Source of the DNA: Silicimonas sp.
Lineage (GTDB): Bacteria; Pseudomonadota; Alphaproteobacteria; Rhodobacterales; Rhodobacteraceae
DNA: 64,000 bases
NCBI GenBank assembly: GCA_022824525.1
Contig: JAJDZT010000050.1
Location: forward strand, 1-64,000
Reading direction: 5' to 3'
The notes beneath the pieces were generated by a model that was given only the letters and a program-made list of their open reading frames with translations, searched no databases and was not told the origin of the DNA. This document shows positions 53,669-63,704 of this stretch, in pieces. Numbering within the stretch: the first letter of the stretch is position 1; each line of letters starts with the position of its first letter. The position numbers and the translations under genes were made by a program.

Positions 53669-54973
53669 CTATTCGCCACCGTCGCCGCGGAGACGCTCTC
53701 TCAAGGCGTCGATCGCACCGCGCACACGGCCTGGCTCGCCCTCCTCGGTGACGGCATCGCCATCTGCACGAGCAAGAAACGAGGGCGTGAACCCTGACAG
53801 TACGGTGTCCCAGAAGGCCGAAAGGTCACCGGCGCGCAGTGCTGCAACTTCCTCCGGCCCCAACTCCAGACGATACTCAAAATTGGCGCTACCACCCTGT
53901 CTGTCAACCGCCTTGGCCAATCCACCTGCAAGCAGACGCTCCGCGCGACCGGCTGTTTCGGGAGTGGCAACGTCGATCCCATCGAGAATGAATTGCCAGT
54001 CCATGTCGATTTCGTCCTCACTCAAGTCCCAACGGTCTTGGACCCGCGCCGTGATGGTACCGTCGCTCAACCATGTTAGGGGCGCCCTCGGAAGGACGAG
54101 TTTCAGGCTGTCGACTTCGACTTCCTCGAAAGCCCAGATGGTTTCCCGACCTTCTTCAGAGAGTTCCCGAGTTGAAACGAAAAGCGGTTGTCCAGCGACC
54201 TCCGCCGTAAGGTTGGAGCGGAACAGGAGATCAAACAACGCAAGGCGGCTGCGGAAAGGCGCGACTTGACCTGTTTCGATGACAAGATCGTAGGGCTCAG
54301 CCGTGCGCGCACGAATTTCCACGTCAACGTTTGTGACTTCCGCCAAGTCTGCACGGAACGGGCGGCGTTCCTTGGGACGTTCCCTTTCAACTTGAGCATC
54401 GTTTTCATTGGGAAGCGGCGGCGTAACAAAGCCAGTAACCCCATCGACCGCCGCATATTGAATGCGTGGTTCGCTGCTCAGAAGACTGAACAACGCGACA
54501 TCGGCCTCTATGCGATCGATACTTAGATCGAAGGCAAGTCCCTCTTCGCTCGTGCGGGTCACCTGCACGTCGTTCAACGCGACTTTGCCTTGCAGGAGCG
54601 AGCCGGAACTTTCGGCATAAGTGACCGCGATACCGGTCTTTTGCTCAGCTGCGGACATGATCGTGCGCAGAAGCGGGTCGAAAAACAGAACACTGGCCAG
54701 CAAGCCCACGACGGCAACGCCACCGGAGACGCCCGCAAACCAGTGTAACGCCTTTCGGGACACAATCGGTTTTCTGGGCTGTGATGCAGCTTTTTCTCGA
54801 GTCTCTTGCTGATCACGCTGTGATTTCACCCCGCGCAACTTCGATCCGAAGATGCTGTTCAATGCGAGCACAATGATCTCGAAGAGAAGAAGAAAGAAAC
54901 CGCCGATGAGAGTGAAAAGGGGTGCAAGACACGCGAACAGCAGCTCGGCGAAGATTATGAGTAAAGCTTCCAT
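53669..54973 (-). CDS. Large membrane-anchored protein, AsmA-like in layout
   Basis: 434 residues from the ATG at 54973. Two hydrophobic stretches near the start (about 2-25 and 28-45) and one at about 80-103 anchor a large extracytoplasmic part (from about 104) rich in beta-strand patterns, such as VTYAESSGSLLQGKVALNDVQ and VEVDSLKLVLPRAP. The layout recalls AsmA-family proteins that act in lipid movement to the outer membrane, but no signature is firm. It precedes the HisC-like gene by 42 bases. Confidence 0.65.
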   Translation of the reverse strand: MEALLIIFAELLFACLAPLFTLIGGFFLLLFEIIVLALNSIFGSKLRGVKSQRDQQETREKAASQPRKPIVSRKALHWFAGVSGGVAVVGLLASVLFFDPLLRTIMSAAEQKTGIAVTYAESSGSLLQGKVALNDVQVTRTSEEGLAFDLSIDRIEADVALFSLLSSEPRIQYAAVDGVTGFVTPPLPNENDAQVERERPKERRPFRADLAEVTNVDVEIRARTAEPYDLVIETGQVAPFRSRLALFDLLFRSNLTAEVAGQPLFVSTRELSEEGRETIWAFEEVEVDSLKLVLPRAPLTWLSDGTITARVQDRWDLSEDEIDMDWQFILDGIDVATPETAGRAERLLAGGLAKAVDRQGGSANFEYRLELGPEEVAALRAGDLSAFWDTVLSGFTPSFLARADGDAVTEEGEPGRVRGAIDALRERLRGDGGE

Positions 54974-55093
54974 CGCTTTCGCACGTAGGAACCCATTTGG
55001 GCAAACCAATGAAAAACGGTCTGTTTCTGCCGCAAACGGGCGATCCTGTGACCTATTTGCCCATCAAACTGGAACGAAAGTGGGAGGCAAGAC

Positions 55094-56047
55094 ATGAGAG
55101 TCGGCTTTATTGGCTTGGGCAATGTTGGAGGCAGGCTTGCGGGCAACTTGCTCGCGAACGGCGTGGATCTGACAGTACGCGATCTGGACCGCGAGACGGC
55201 CACTCAATTGATTGATCAAGGCGCCCATTGGGCCGACAGCCCCGAAGCAATGGTGGGCGCGGTCGATCTTGTCATCACGTGTCTTCCCTCACCCTCCGCA
55301 TCAGCCGCCGTGATGGAGGGACCTGACGGTTTGCTCCGCGCGTTTGGTCCCGGCAAGATCTGGGCCGAAATGTCGACAACCGACGCCAGCGAAATGACCC
55401 GTCTCGCAACACTTGTCGAGGAAACCGGCGCCCGAGCCATCGAGTGCCCCGTTTCCGGCGGATGCCATCGAGCGGCAACGGGCAACATCTCCATCTTCGC
55501 AGGCGGCGCGCGCGAAACCTTCGAAGCAATGCTGCCGATCCTTACCATTCTGGGACGCCGGGTCCTCCACACCGGCCCGATTGGTTCCGCTTCGAAATTG
55601 AAGGTGATGACAAACTACCTTGCCACGACACATTTGGTGGCCCTCTCGGAGGCATTGACAACCATGGCCGCCGCAGGGATCGACCTTGCGACGACTTATG
55701 AGGCGATCCGCATCTCCTCTGGAAACAGCTTCGTCCACGAAACCGAAAGCCAGGTGATCCTGAACGGATCGCGCGACATCAACTTTACAATGGACCTTGT
55801 CTTGAAGGATATCGGGCTCTTTCAGGATATCGCAGAAGACAACAGTGTACCGCTAAAGCTCTCCCCCCTTTTGGTGCGCCTGTTCGAAGAGGCCAACATC
55901 GAATTCGGGCCGCGAGAGCACTCCCCAAACATTATCCGCCGCTACGAAGAGCCAACGGGGCTCGACATTCGCGCCCCCGGCTTCCCGGCAGAAATGGTCG
56001 ATGACGAACCGCCGGCCCGTGGCGCGGAAGTGGTGCCACGCCGATAG
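55094..56047 (+). CDS. Beta-hydroxyacid dehydrogenase (3-hydroxyisobutyrate dehydrogenase family)
   Basis: 317 residues. The Rossmann motif GFIGLGNVGGRLAGN starts the protein, the substrate signature is ECPVSGGCHRAATG (D replaced by E at the start), and the catalytic lysine lies in GSASKLKVMTNYL. It reduces or oxidises a small beta-hydroxyacid with NAD(P); candidates are tartronate semialdehyde, 3-hydroxyisobutyrate or a sulfonated analogue. Its neighbours do not fix the substrate. Confidence 0.87.
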   Translation: MRVGFIGLGNVGGRLAGNLLANGVDLTVRDLDRETATQLIDQGAHWADSPEAMVGAVDLVITCLPSPSASAAVMEGPDGLLRAFGPGKIWAEMSTTDASEMTRLATLVEETGARAIECPVSGGCHRAATGNISIFAGGARETFEAMLPILTILGRRVLHTGPIGSASKLKVMTNYLATTHLVALSEALTTMAAAGIDLATTYEAIRISSGNSFVHETESQVILNGSRDINFTMDLVLKDIGLFQDIAEDNSVPLKLSPLLVRLFEEANIEFGPREHSPNIIRRYEEPTGLDIRAPGFPAEMVDDEPPARGAEVVPRR

Positions 56048-56204
56048 TCTGATGCGCGACCGTGCTCCGCCGAATGGTGAAGTGCGGTTTGGGAACCCAA
56101 TTCTGATCAAGGCCAAACAACCGGTAAAAGAGTGACTGCCAAATCGTCAGCCACAACACACTTTCACGTCGAATATCACCAAAGAATATGTGCCTAATCT
56201 CAAA

Positions 56205-56747
56205 ATGACTCGACTGATCCTGTTCAACAAACCTATGGGCGTACTCTCTCAGTTCACCGACCAGCGTAGCCCCACGGAGCGCCCGACCCTGTCCGGGTTC
56301 GGTTTGCCCGAAGGCGTTTATGCTGCCGGCCGCCTGGACAGGGACAGTGAGGGGCTGCTTGTACTGACCGACAATGGAAAGTTGCAGGCACGTATCGCTT
56401 CACCGAAAACTCGAACCGAAAAAACATATCTCGTTCAAGTGGAGGGTGCACCCGAGGAGGCCGATCTAGAACCAATGCGCGCCGGCCTCACCCTTAAAGA
56501 CGGGCCAACGCGCCCTGCAAAGGCACGGGTTATCGGCGCACCCGACCTGTGGGAGAGAGACCCGCCGATCAGGGTCCGCAAGAACGTGCCGGACGCCTGG
56601 ATCGAAGTAACACTGACCGAAGGACGCAATCGCCAAGTCCGCCGCATGTGCGCCGCCCTCGGTTATCCCTGCCTTCGACTGGTCCGTTGGCGTGTCGGGC
56701 GTTGGACGCTCGACGGTCTCGCACCGGGCGAATGGCGCGAGGCCTGA
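56205..56747 (+). CDS. rluE: 23S rRNA pseudouridine synthase, RluE-like
   Basis: 180 residues from the ATG at 56205 (MTRLILFNKPMGVLSQF); an in-frame GTG at 56190 is an alternative. The catalytic Asp lies in GRLDRDSEGLL. Family hallmarks include KTYLVQVEG and EGRNRQVRRMCAALGYPCLRLVR. No S4 domain, as in RluE and related short enzymes, which modify helix 88 region of 23S rRNA. Stands alone. Confidence 0.92.
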   Translation: MTRLILFNKPMGVLSQFTDQRSPTERPTLSGFGLPEGVYAAGRLDRDSEGLLVLTDNGKLQARIASPKTRTEKTYLVQVEGAPEEADLEPMRAGLTLKDGPTRPAKARVIGAPDLWERDPPIRVRKNVPDAWIEVTLTEGRNRQVRRMCAALGYPCLRLVRWRVGRWTLDGLAPGEWREA

Positions 56748-56812
56748 AAGCGCGACGGATTCTGGTGGCAAAAGCCTCAAATTGGACATCAATCGCCCGA
56801 TAAAGCGCGACT

Positions 56813-58498
56813 TTGTGCCCGAATGTTAACAAACCGAACGCTTACAATTCTAATCAACGTTTAAGTGTTGTGAGTGTACCAGTGCCCTGCCTTTACCCCG
56901 GAAACATCCGAAATCTTGTCGTTCGCACTGTGAGCAGTGCTGTGTTGAGCGTGCTTGTTTTCTTGACTGCTGCGCATGATGTCGCGGCTCAGGGCACAGG
57001 CAATCTGCTGATGAACACATACCCCAGCAATACACGGCCCAATACGAACTTCTCGGGAACGCCACTGACCTCGGGGCCGGTGACCATAATCGATCAGGTC
57101 AACTTAAACCCAGCGGGGCGCGCCGACTATTTCAGTGTTCGGATCGAAGGTTACATTCTGGCGGAAACAACCGGCACGTACACTTTCGAAACGTACAGTG
57201 ATGATGGTGTCCGGGTGTTCGTGAACGGAAGCACCGTCATTGATAACTATGGCCTCCATGCCCCCACCATCAACCGAGGCGACATAAACTTGGTCGCCGG
57301 AACGTGGGTTCCCTTCCGAATTGACCACTATGAATGGGGCGGAGGTCAGCGGCTAAGGCTTCGTTGGCGCACACCAGGCGCCTCCTCTTTCGTATACCCG
57401 CCTGCCGCCAACTTGTCGCAAACGTTGCCGGTTTCCGCGGGTGGTCCGCCGCTCAATACTCAGGATGACCGCGTGGCTTTCATCATTACCGAGGAGGCAA
57501 AGCGCCAACTGCAAGCGGATATCGCCAGCAACCAACGCGCAAACCGGGACGCGCGGGCACGTCATGCAACAGCGCTGCGTTGCCAACGGCTTGAAGAGGA
57601 AGACCCGACGCGTATTGATCATGAATGTCAGGACGACGCACTCTCCAAAGCGGCGCCACTTCAATTCAACGGCAGCCTGAACGGAACGTCTCAGTCGCAA
57701 AAACTGGTCGGTGATTTCTATCATGCCATCAGCAAATCCAACGGTGTCCGTCACATCTATTCTGGCGACTTCGATGTCACGCGTTTCGAAGGCGGCGATG
57801 TCTCGGCAGTCTTTTCCGCGCGGTATGCACGTGAACGCATGGTCGGAGACCGCCTCATTGGAACCTTCCTAGCACTCAGCGCGAACCACACCGAAATCGA
57901 GGACGTCGTCACGGGCAACCGGTCTGGCTATGGTCTGTCGGCCGGGGTCTATATGGTCGACCAGTTGACCGAGGAGCTTACATGGGACGGCTTCCTGTCC
58001 ATCGGAACCGGCCGCAACAATCTGGACATCCAAGATGGTGGGTCCGACATCCAAGGCAACTACAACACCACCTCTGCACTCCTTGGCTTCGCCCTTTCAG
58101 GAGAACGCAGCTACGAGCGTTTCGATCTTCGCCCTGAACTGAGCGTGTCGGTCGGTTACACGGACATTGGCAACGTCAATGTCAGCGGCGGCACCTCTCC
58201 GATCGTCGACGCAGGCGGTGTCACTCTGGCTCGCCTGAGCTTCCAGCCTGATTTCGTCTTCTTTCTGGCAAATGGACAGTCGCGCTTCGACACGAAAGAG
58301 CTTTGGGTCACTCCGAGCGTCACGTGCGAGTATCAGGACACCACATACACAGATCAGGACTGTGGCGGCGGTCTCGCTCTCGAGTGGACGGCCGACCGGG
58401 ACGACGGTCTGCTGGATGTCTCATTCCGCGTCAGCCGGGAAGTTCTTGGTGGTGAAACCCGCGACAGCGTCGGCTTCCAACTGGAAAGCGCATTCTGA
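56813..58498 (+). CDS. PA14-domain protein with C-terminal autotransporter-type beta-barrel
   Basis: Up to 561 residues; no ATG precedes the signal sequence, so the start is probably a GTG or TTG between 56813 and about 56941. A signal peptide ends at VAAQ near residue 61 of the open frame. A PA14 domain follows (about 65-205) with the typical SDDGVRVFVNGSTVIDNYG and RIDHYEWGGGQRLRLRW. A helical linker (about 222-270) has a Cys pair. From about 290 an outer-membrane barrel pattern runs to the final Phe (LESAF). PA14 domains bind sugars, so a surface adhesin or glycan-binding protein is likely. Confidence 0.78.
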   Translation: MCPNVNKPNAYNSNQRLSVVSVPVPCLYPGNIRNLVVRTVSSAVLSVLVFLTAAHDVAAQGTGNLLMNTYPSNTRPNTNFSGTPLTSGPVTIIDQVNLNPAGRADYFSVRIEGYILAETTGTYTFETYSDDGVRVFVNGSTVIDNYGLHAPTINRGDINLVAGTWVPFRIDHYEWGGGQRLRLRWRTPGASSFVYPPAANLSQTLPVSAGGPPLNTQDDRVAFIITEEAKRQLQADIASNQRANRDARARHATALRCQRLEEEDPTRIDHECQDDALSKAAPLQFNGSLNGTSQSQKLVGDFYHAISKSNGVRHIYSGDFDVTRFEGGDVSAVFSARYARERMVGDRLIGTFLALSANHTEIEDVVTGNRSGYGLSAGVYMVDQLTEELTWDGFLSIGTGRNNLDIQDGGSDIQGNYNTTSALLGFALSGERSYERFDLRPELSVSVGYTDIGNVNVSGGTSPIVDAGGVTLARLSFQPDFVFFLANGQSRFDTKELWVTPSVTCEYQDTTYTDQDCGGGLALEWTADRDDGLLDVSFRVSREVLGGETRDSVGFQLESAF

Positions 58499-58526
58499 TC
58501 CGACTGCCCTTTGTGCGAGTCTGATT

Positions 58527-58546
58527 GGCCTGCCCTCAGGCAGGCC
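58527..58546. terminator. Bidirectional hairpin between convergent genes
   Basis: GGCCTGCC at 58527-58534 and GGCAGGCC at 58539-58546 pair perfectly around CTCA. It lies in the 73-base gap between the PA14-barrel gene and the converging secreted-protein gene. The T tracts are weak on both sides. Confidence 0.6.
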
Positions 58547-58571
58547 GATGCTCATCTTCCAACAGGATCAC

Positions 58572-59075
58572 TCACGAAGAGCAGTCACTCCAGTCGATGC
58601 GCGCGACAGCGTTCCCTTGAAAGAGAGCCTCTTCCACGCGATCACCGGAACGGACGCGCAACACTGCGCCTTCTATTTCGGCATCCGTCACCGTGATTTC
58701 GCGGGCACCGATCGTATCATCGACATCAATGGTAAAGGCTACGTCGACACCCTCGGGCAGGCCATTCAGTGAAAGGGTCAAACGCGTGTCGCCATCGCTC
58801 ACGCTTGATGTCCCGGTGACACGCTCGCCGCCCGCAACCAATTCGAATGGCTGAAACACCTCTACCCCGGCGCCCGCTCCTGTGGTGTCGAAGATGAGCG
58901 CACCTGCCGACCCTGTCAGATCGACCGTCACGGAAATAGGGGTATCGTCACATACCCCGCTGTCGCTCGACAAAACAAAGCGGTCCTTCGGCGCTCCTTC
59001 AATGAATGTTGCCGTGATATCGGCACTTGCCGTCGTGGCAAACAACAAGGGAACAAGGGACAACAGTAATTTCAT
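58572..59075 (-). CDS. Secreted aggregation-factor-core-like protein
   Basis: 167 residues from the ATG at 59075, with AAAGGA upstream. A signal peptide (MKLLLSLVPLLFATTASAD) is cut near residue 18. The mature part is acidic and beta-rich, with DLTGSAGALIFDTTGAGAGVE and FTIDVDDTIGAREITVTD, a sequence I recall from Roseobacter proteins labelled aggregation factor core. One Cys near the start and one near the end may form a disulfide. The function is unproven. It converges on the PA14-barrel gene. Confidence 0.7.
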   Translation of the reverse strand: MKLLLSLVPLLFATTASADITATFIEGAPKDRFVLSSDSGVCDDTPISVTVDLTGSAGALIFDTTGAGAGVEVFQPFELVAGGERVTGTSSVSDGDTRLTLSLNGLPEGVDVAFTIDVDDTIGAREITVTDAEIEGAVLRVRSGDRVEEALFQGNAVARIDWSDCSS

Positions 59076-59187
59076 GAACGCAGTCCTTTCCGGCGGTTCG
59101 ACTGAACGTCGTCCGGTTTTGGCCGATTTCAAGTGCAGCTTCGCGAGCGCTTCCGATTTCACGTCGCGACGTCAGCGTTTCAGAGGT

Positions 59188-60600
59188 TCAAGTGACCCGG
59201 AACCAGGTCATCATCCCGGAATGGGCGTGCTCCAACATATGGCAATGCAACAGCCAGTCGCCTGGATTGTCGGCGATGAAAGCGATCTCGCGGCGGTCTT
59301 CAGGACCAAGAAGCGTTGTGTCCCTCAGCGCTTCGGGAAGGCTCCCCATCGGTGTAGTGCGCCCCCGTTCCACAAAGTGATGACCATGCAGATGCATGCC
59401 GTGTGGCCAACGGGTTTCATTCACCAGCATCAGACGCACGACCTCACCGCGCGGCACCTCGAAGAACGGCTCGTCCGGCATGCCCGCCACGCCATTCAGC
59501 GCCCAGACCATGCCGCGCTCGGCAAGCGCGCGCCCGTCCAGTTCTTCGCCCTCGAACGTGGCTGACGCGATCCCCCGCATCGCGCCTCCATCCATCCTTA
59601 ATTCGCGAAGAGGTGCGGCCGCGATCTGCTCCGCCGTGGGCACTTGCACCGCGTTCGGTGGCAAGAAAGGTATCGGGTCAGGACGAGGCCCCTGACCAGT
59701 CTCCACCGGAAAGCTCGCCAGTGCGAAGTCTCCATCGCGCTCTTGCGACAGGATCAGCGCTTCGCCGCCCTCCTCGGCGGTAATATCCGCAATCAGATCA
59801 ACGCGCTGCGCGGGCGCGATGACCAGATCATCGGTTCCGCGGAAAACTGCGCCTTGTGGCAGTACAACCGGCATGCCGTCCAGCGCGACCACCGCGGCAC
59901 GCATGCCGGTCAGACGAAGCTGGAACACCCGCGCATTTGCCGTGTTGATCAGCCTCAATCGCACCCGGGCACCGCGTGGGAGTGGTTTGGCAAAATCGCC
60001 TTGACCGTTCACCGTGATCCAGTTGCCGATGCGCCCACCATGCGCAGAGGTCCGCAGATCGCCGAAGGTTTCGAACAGCGTTGCATCCGCTCCGAACAAC
60101 CAATCGTCCAGGATCAGCACCTCGTCAAAATCGACTTCTGGCGGCTCGGCTTCATCTATGATGAGCGGCCCGAGAAGCCCGCGGGCTACCTGTTCGAAGC
60201 TTCGGCTGTGAGAGTGATACCAATAGGTCCCGGCGTCCGGCAGGCGGAAATCGTAGTCAAAACTCTCGCCCGGCGGTATCGGCGATTGCGTCAAGTAGGG
60301 TACGCCGTCCATGCCGTTTTCCAGTCGGAGCCCGTGCCAGTGAACGGCCGTGTCTTCGTCCAACGCATTGGTCACCTGCACCTGCATGCGTTCGCCCTGA
60401 CGCGCACGCAGCAATGGTCCCGGCGTTTGGTCATTAAAGGCCCAGACAGGAGTGGGTGCGTATTCGGGCGGCGCCAATTGAGCTGTTGCCGGCGCGGCAG
60501 TCAAAGTAAACGGACTTGCCTGTACGGGACGGGCAAAAGAAACGGCGGCAAGCCCTGCAAGGACCTGCCGCCGGTTTGGACCTGAGCAGCCCGATACCAT
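59188..60600 (-). CDS. Tat-exported multicopper oxidase
   Basis: 470 residues. The twin-arginine signal NRRQVLAGLAAV has R10 and R11. The copper motifs are complete: HWHG, WYHSHS, HGMHLHGHHF and HCHMLEHAHSGM, which supply the type 1, 2 and 3 sites. CueO-like oxidases of this kind oxidise Cu(I), Fe(II) or phenols in the periplasm. No Met-rich insert is obvious. Its start codon shares one base with the pntB stop (TGATG), so it is translated with the transhydrogenase message, which is unusual company. Confidence 0.92.
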   Translation of the reverse strand: MVSGCSGPNRRQVLAGLAAVSFARPVQASPFTLTAAPATAQLAPPEYAPTPVWAFNDQTPGPLLRARQGERMQVQVTNALDEDTAVHWHGLRLENGMDGVPYLTQSPIPPGESFDYDFRLPDAGTYWYHSHSRSFEQVARGLLGPLIIDEAEPPEVDFDEVLILDDWLFGADATLFETFGDLRTSAHGGRIGNWITVNGQGDFAKPLPRGARVRLRLINTANARVFQLRLTGMRAAVVALDGMPVVLPQGAVFRGTDDLVIAPAQRVDLIADITAEEGGEALILSQERDGDFALASFPVETGQGPRPDPIPFLPPNAVQVPTAEQIAAAPLRELRMDGGAMRGIASATFEGEELDGRALAERGMVWALNGVAGMPDEPFFEVPRGEVVRLMLVNETRWPHGMHLHGHHFVERGRTTPMGSLPEALRDTTLLGPEDRREIAFIADNPGDWLLHCHMLEHAHSGMMTWFRVT

Positions 60601-62117
60601 CAGTCCATCTTTGGCAGAAGGCTGTTCACGCTGTCCTTGGCGTCGCCGTAGAACATCCGCGTGTTCTCCTTGTAGAAGAGCGGGTTTTCGATGCCGGAAT
60701 AGCCGGTGCCTTGCCCGCGTTTTGACACGAAGACCTGCTTGGCTTTCCAGACTTCCAGCACCGGCATGCCGGCGATGGGTGAATTCGGATCGTCCTGCGC
60801 GGCTGGGTTCACGATGTCGTTCGAGCCGATGACGATGACCACATCCGTGTCCGGGAAGTCGTCGTTGATCTCGTCCATCTCAAGCACGATGTCATACGGC
60901 ACCTTGGCCTCGGCCAGAAGCACGTTCATGTGCCCCGGCAGACGACCCGCCACGGGATGAATTGCAAAGCGGACTTCCTTGCCCGCCGCCCGCATCTTCC
61001 GCGTCAGTTCCGCAACGGCCGTTTGCGCCTGCGCCACCGCCATGCCGTAACCCGGCACGATGACAACGCTGTCGGCTTCCTGAAGTGCGGCTGCTACACC
61101 GTCGGCATCAATGGCGACCTGCTCGCCTTCGACCGCCATCTGTTCACCCGCTGCGCCACCGAAGCCGCCGAGGATGACCGAAATGAAGGACCGGTTCATT
61201 GCCTTACACATAATGTAGGACAAGATCGCACCGGACGAGCCAACCAGCGCGCCCACCACGATCAACAGATCATTTCCAAGCGAGAAGCCGATGGCCGCTG
61301 CCGCCCAGCCGGAATAGCTGTTCAGCATCGAGACGACGACCGGCATGTCCGCGCCGCCGATGCCCATGATCAGGTGATACCCGATGAAGAGGGCCGCGAT
61401 GGTCAGCAGCACCAGCGTCCACGATCCGGAACCACTCAGATACATGATCAGCATCAGGACCGAGAAGGCGGCTGCGCCTGCGTTCAGCAGGTGACCGCCC
61501 GGAAGCTGTTTCGCACCGGTATCGATCTGGAACGGCAGTTTCGAAGAACTGCCGGAAAGCTTGCCGTAAGCAACGACTGACCCTGTGAAGGTCACGGCAC
61601 CGATCCAGATGCCCAGCGCAAGTTCGACCCGCAGGATGCCGATTTCGACACCCGACTTCTTCGCGACGAGCTGACCGAAGGTCGACAGCCCGTCATGCAC
61701 TTCCTTCGGCAGACCAATGGCCGTGAAGCCATCGTCTTTGACAGCACCGAGCACGCCACCGCTTTCGGCATAAAGCGCGGAGACGATGTTGATCATGATG
61801 TCGGCGTTGAAGCCCACGAACACCGCCGCCAGACCGACGAGGGAGTGCATGATGGCCACAAGTTCGGGCATCTGGGTCATTTCGACCTTGGTGGCGAGCT
61901 GATAGCCCAGCATCGCGCCAAACACGATCATGATGATGGCAAGCGGCCAAAGCCCCTCGCCCGGTCCGATCAACGTGGCCAGTACCGCAATCGCCATACC
62001 GACGATCCCGTACCAGACCGCGCGTTTCGCGCTTTCCTGCCCCGAAAGGCCACCCAGCGAGAAGATGAAGAGAACAGCCGCAACAACATAGGCGGCAGTG
62101 GTAAATCCGAAGTCCAT
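60600..62117 (-). CDS. pntB: NAD(P) transhydrogenase beta subunit
   Basis: 505 residues. About nine membrane helices occupy the first 300 residues, and the C-terminal NADP(H)-binding domain has [14 protein letters not shown] and [19 protein letters not shown]. With PntA it drives NADPH formation from NADH by proton entry. It is slightly longer than the E. coli protein, mainly in the membrane part. It follows pntA by 15 bases and is joined to the multicopper oxidase by a one-base overlap. Confidence 0.96.
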   Translation of the reverse strand: MDFGFTTAAYVVAAVLFIFSLGGLSGQESAKRAVWYGIVGMAIAVLATLIGPGEGLWPLAIIMIVFGAMLGYQLATKVEMTQMPELVAIMHSLVGLAAVFVGFNADIMINIVSALYAESGGVLGAVKDDGFTAIGLPKEVHDGLSTFGQLVAKKSGVEIGILRVELALGIWIGAVTFTGSVVAYGKLSGSSSKLPFQIDTGAKQLPGGHLLNAGAAAFSVLMLIMYLSGSGSWTLVLLTIAALFIGYHLIMGIGGADMPVVVSMLNSYSGWAAAAIGFSLGNDLLIVVGALVGSSGAILSYIMCKAMNRSFISVILGGFGGAAGEQMAVEGEQVAIDADGVAAALQEADSVVIVPGYGMAVAQAQTAVAELTRKMRAAGKEVRFAIHPVAGRLPGHMNVLLAEAKVPYDIVLEMDEINDDFPDTDVVIVIGSNDIVNPAAQDDPNSPIAGMPVLEVWKAKQVFVSKRGQGTGYSGIENPLFYKENTRMFYGDAKDSVNSLLPKMD

Positions 62118-62132
62118 TTCCCCTACCCCTAT

Positions 62133-63704
62133 TTACGATTTCTGGAACATGGCGAGCATGCGACGGGTGACCAGGAAGCCCCCGAAAATGTTCACCGCGG
62201 CCATGAAGATGCCGATTGCGGCAAGGATCATGATCAGGAAACTGTTCGATCCGACTTGCATCAGCGCGCCCAGAATAATGATCGAGGAAATGGCGTTCGT
62301 CACAGCCATCAGTGGCGTGTGCAGTGAATGCGAGACATTCCAAATCACCTGGAATCCGACGAAGACCGACAACACAAACACGATGAAGTGCTGCATGAAG
62401 CTTGCCGGAGCGATTAGGCCGACGAGCAGGATCAATGCTCCGCCAATTCCGAGAAGCCCAACCTGCGTTGTGGTCTCTTTCCGGAATGCTGCCGCTTCAG
62501 CCGCGCGCTTTTCCTCCGGCGTCAACTCTTTCGGAGGCGCCTTCTTGGGCTGCGCCGCGATCGCCTGTGTTTTCGGCGGAGGGGGCGGCCAAGTGATCTC
62601 ACCCTGGTGCGTCACAGTTGCACCGCGGATCACATCATCTTCCATGTCATGCACGACCTGCCCGTCCTTTTCAGGTGTCAGGTCTGCCATCATGTGCCGA
62701 ATGTTGGTCGAATAGAGGAGCGAAGACTGCGTCGCCATGCGTGACGGGAAATCGGTGTACCCGACAATGGTCACCCCGTTTTCGGTGACAATCTTTTCAT
62801 CCTTTACGGTCAGTTCGCAGTTCCCACCACGTTCGGCGGCCAAGTCCACGATCACCGAACCCGGCTTCATCATGTCAACCATATCCTTGGTCCACAGAAC
62901 CGGAGCATCACGGTTCGGGATCAAGGCCGTGGTGATGACAATGTCCATCTCCGGCGCGATTTCGCGGAACTTGGCAAGCTGTGCTGCCGCAAACTCGGGC
63001 GAAGACACTGCCGCGTATCCGCCAATGGCGGCCCCGTCGGTCTGTTCCTCTTCAAAATCGAGGAACACGAACTCAGCGCCCATCGATTCGATTTGCTCGG
63101 CCACTTCTGGGCGGACATCGAAGGCATATGTGATGGCGCCAAGCGAGGTGGCCGTTCCGACCGCAGCAAGGCCCGCAACACCTGCGCCCACAACCAGCAC
63201 CTTGGCCGGAGGAACCTTACCGGCCGCCGTCACCTGACCAGTGAAGAACCGTCCGAAGTTGTTGCCCGCTTCGATGACCGCGCGGTAGCCCGCAATGTTT
63301 GCCATGGAAGACAAGGCATCCATCTTCTGGGCGCGGCTGATCCGCGGAACCATGTCCATCGCGATCACGTTCGCCTTCTGCGCCTTCGCGGTTTCCAGAA
63401 GCTTCTCGTTCGCAGCCGGATAGAAGAAAGAGATCAGCGTCTGCCCTTCAGACAGCTTCTTGGCCTCTGCCGTGGTGGGAGGACGCACTTTTGCGACCAC
63501 ATCTGCCTGCTTCCAGAGGTCCGCCCCTTTGACGACCTGTACACCGGCCTCTTCATAGGCCTTGTCATCAAAACCGGCGGAAACACCCGCTCCGCTTTCG
63601 ATAAGGCATTCATAGCCAAGCTTCGCCAGGTCCTTGGCGCTTTGCGGCGTCATTGCCACGCGCGCTTCGTCCGCCGCAGATTCTTTCGGCGCTCCGATCT
63701 TCAT
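62133..63704 (-). CDS. pntA: NAD(P) transhydrogenase alpha subunit
   Basis: 523 residues, a fused alpha subunit (NAD(H) domain plus membrane helices). The N-terminal alanine-dehydrogenase-like domain has DEARVAMTP and VLVVGAGVAGLAAVG, and RISRAQKMDALSSMANIAGY is the conserved NAD-binding signature. A Pro/Lys/Ala-rich linker (about 375-400) precedes four membrane helices. The gap upstream (63705-63819) holds a likely promoter region but no distinct motif. Confidence 0.96.
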   Translation of the reverse strand: MKIGAPKESAADEARVAMTPQSAKDLAKLGYECLIESGAGVSAGFDDKAYEEAGVQVVKGADLWKQADVVAKVRPPTTAEAKKLSEGQTLISFFYPAANEKLLETAKAQKANVIAMDMVPRISRAQKMDALSSMANIAGYRAVIEAGNNFGRFFTGQVTAAGKVPPAKVLVVGAGVAGLAAVGTATSLGAITYAFDVRPEVAEQIESMGAEFVFLDFEEEQTDGAAIGGYAAVSSPEFAAAQLAKFREIAPEMDIVITTALIPNRDAPVLWTKDMVDMMKPGSVIVDLAAERGGNCELTVKDEKIVTENGVTIVGYTDFPSRMATQSSLLYSTNIRHMMADLTPEKDGQVVHDMEDDVIRGATVTHQGEITWPPPPPKTQAIAAQPKKAPPKELTPEEKRAAEAAAFRKETTTQVGLLGIGGALILLVGLIAPASFMQHFIVFVLSVFVGFQVIWNVSHSLHTPLMAVTNAISSIIILGALMQVGSNSFLIMILAAIGIFMAAVNIFGGFLVTRRMLAMFQKS

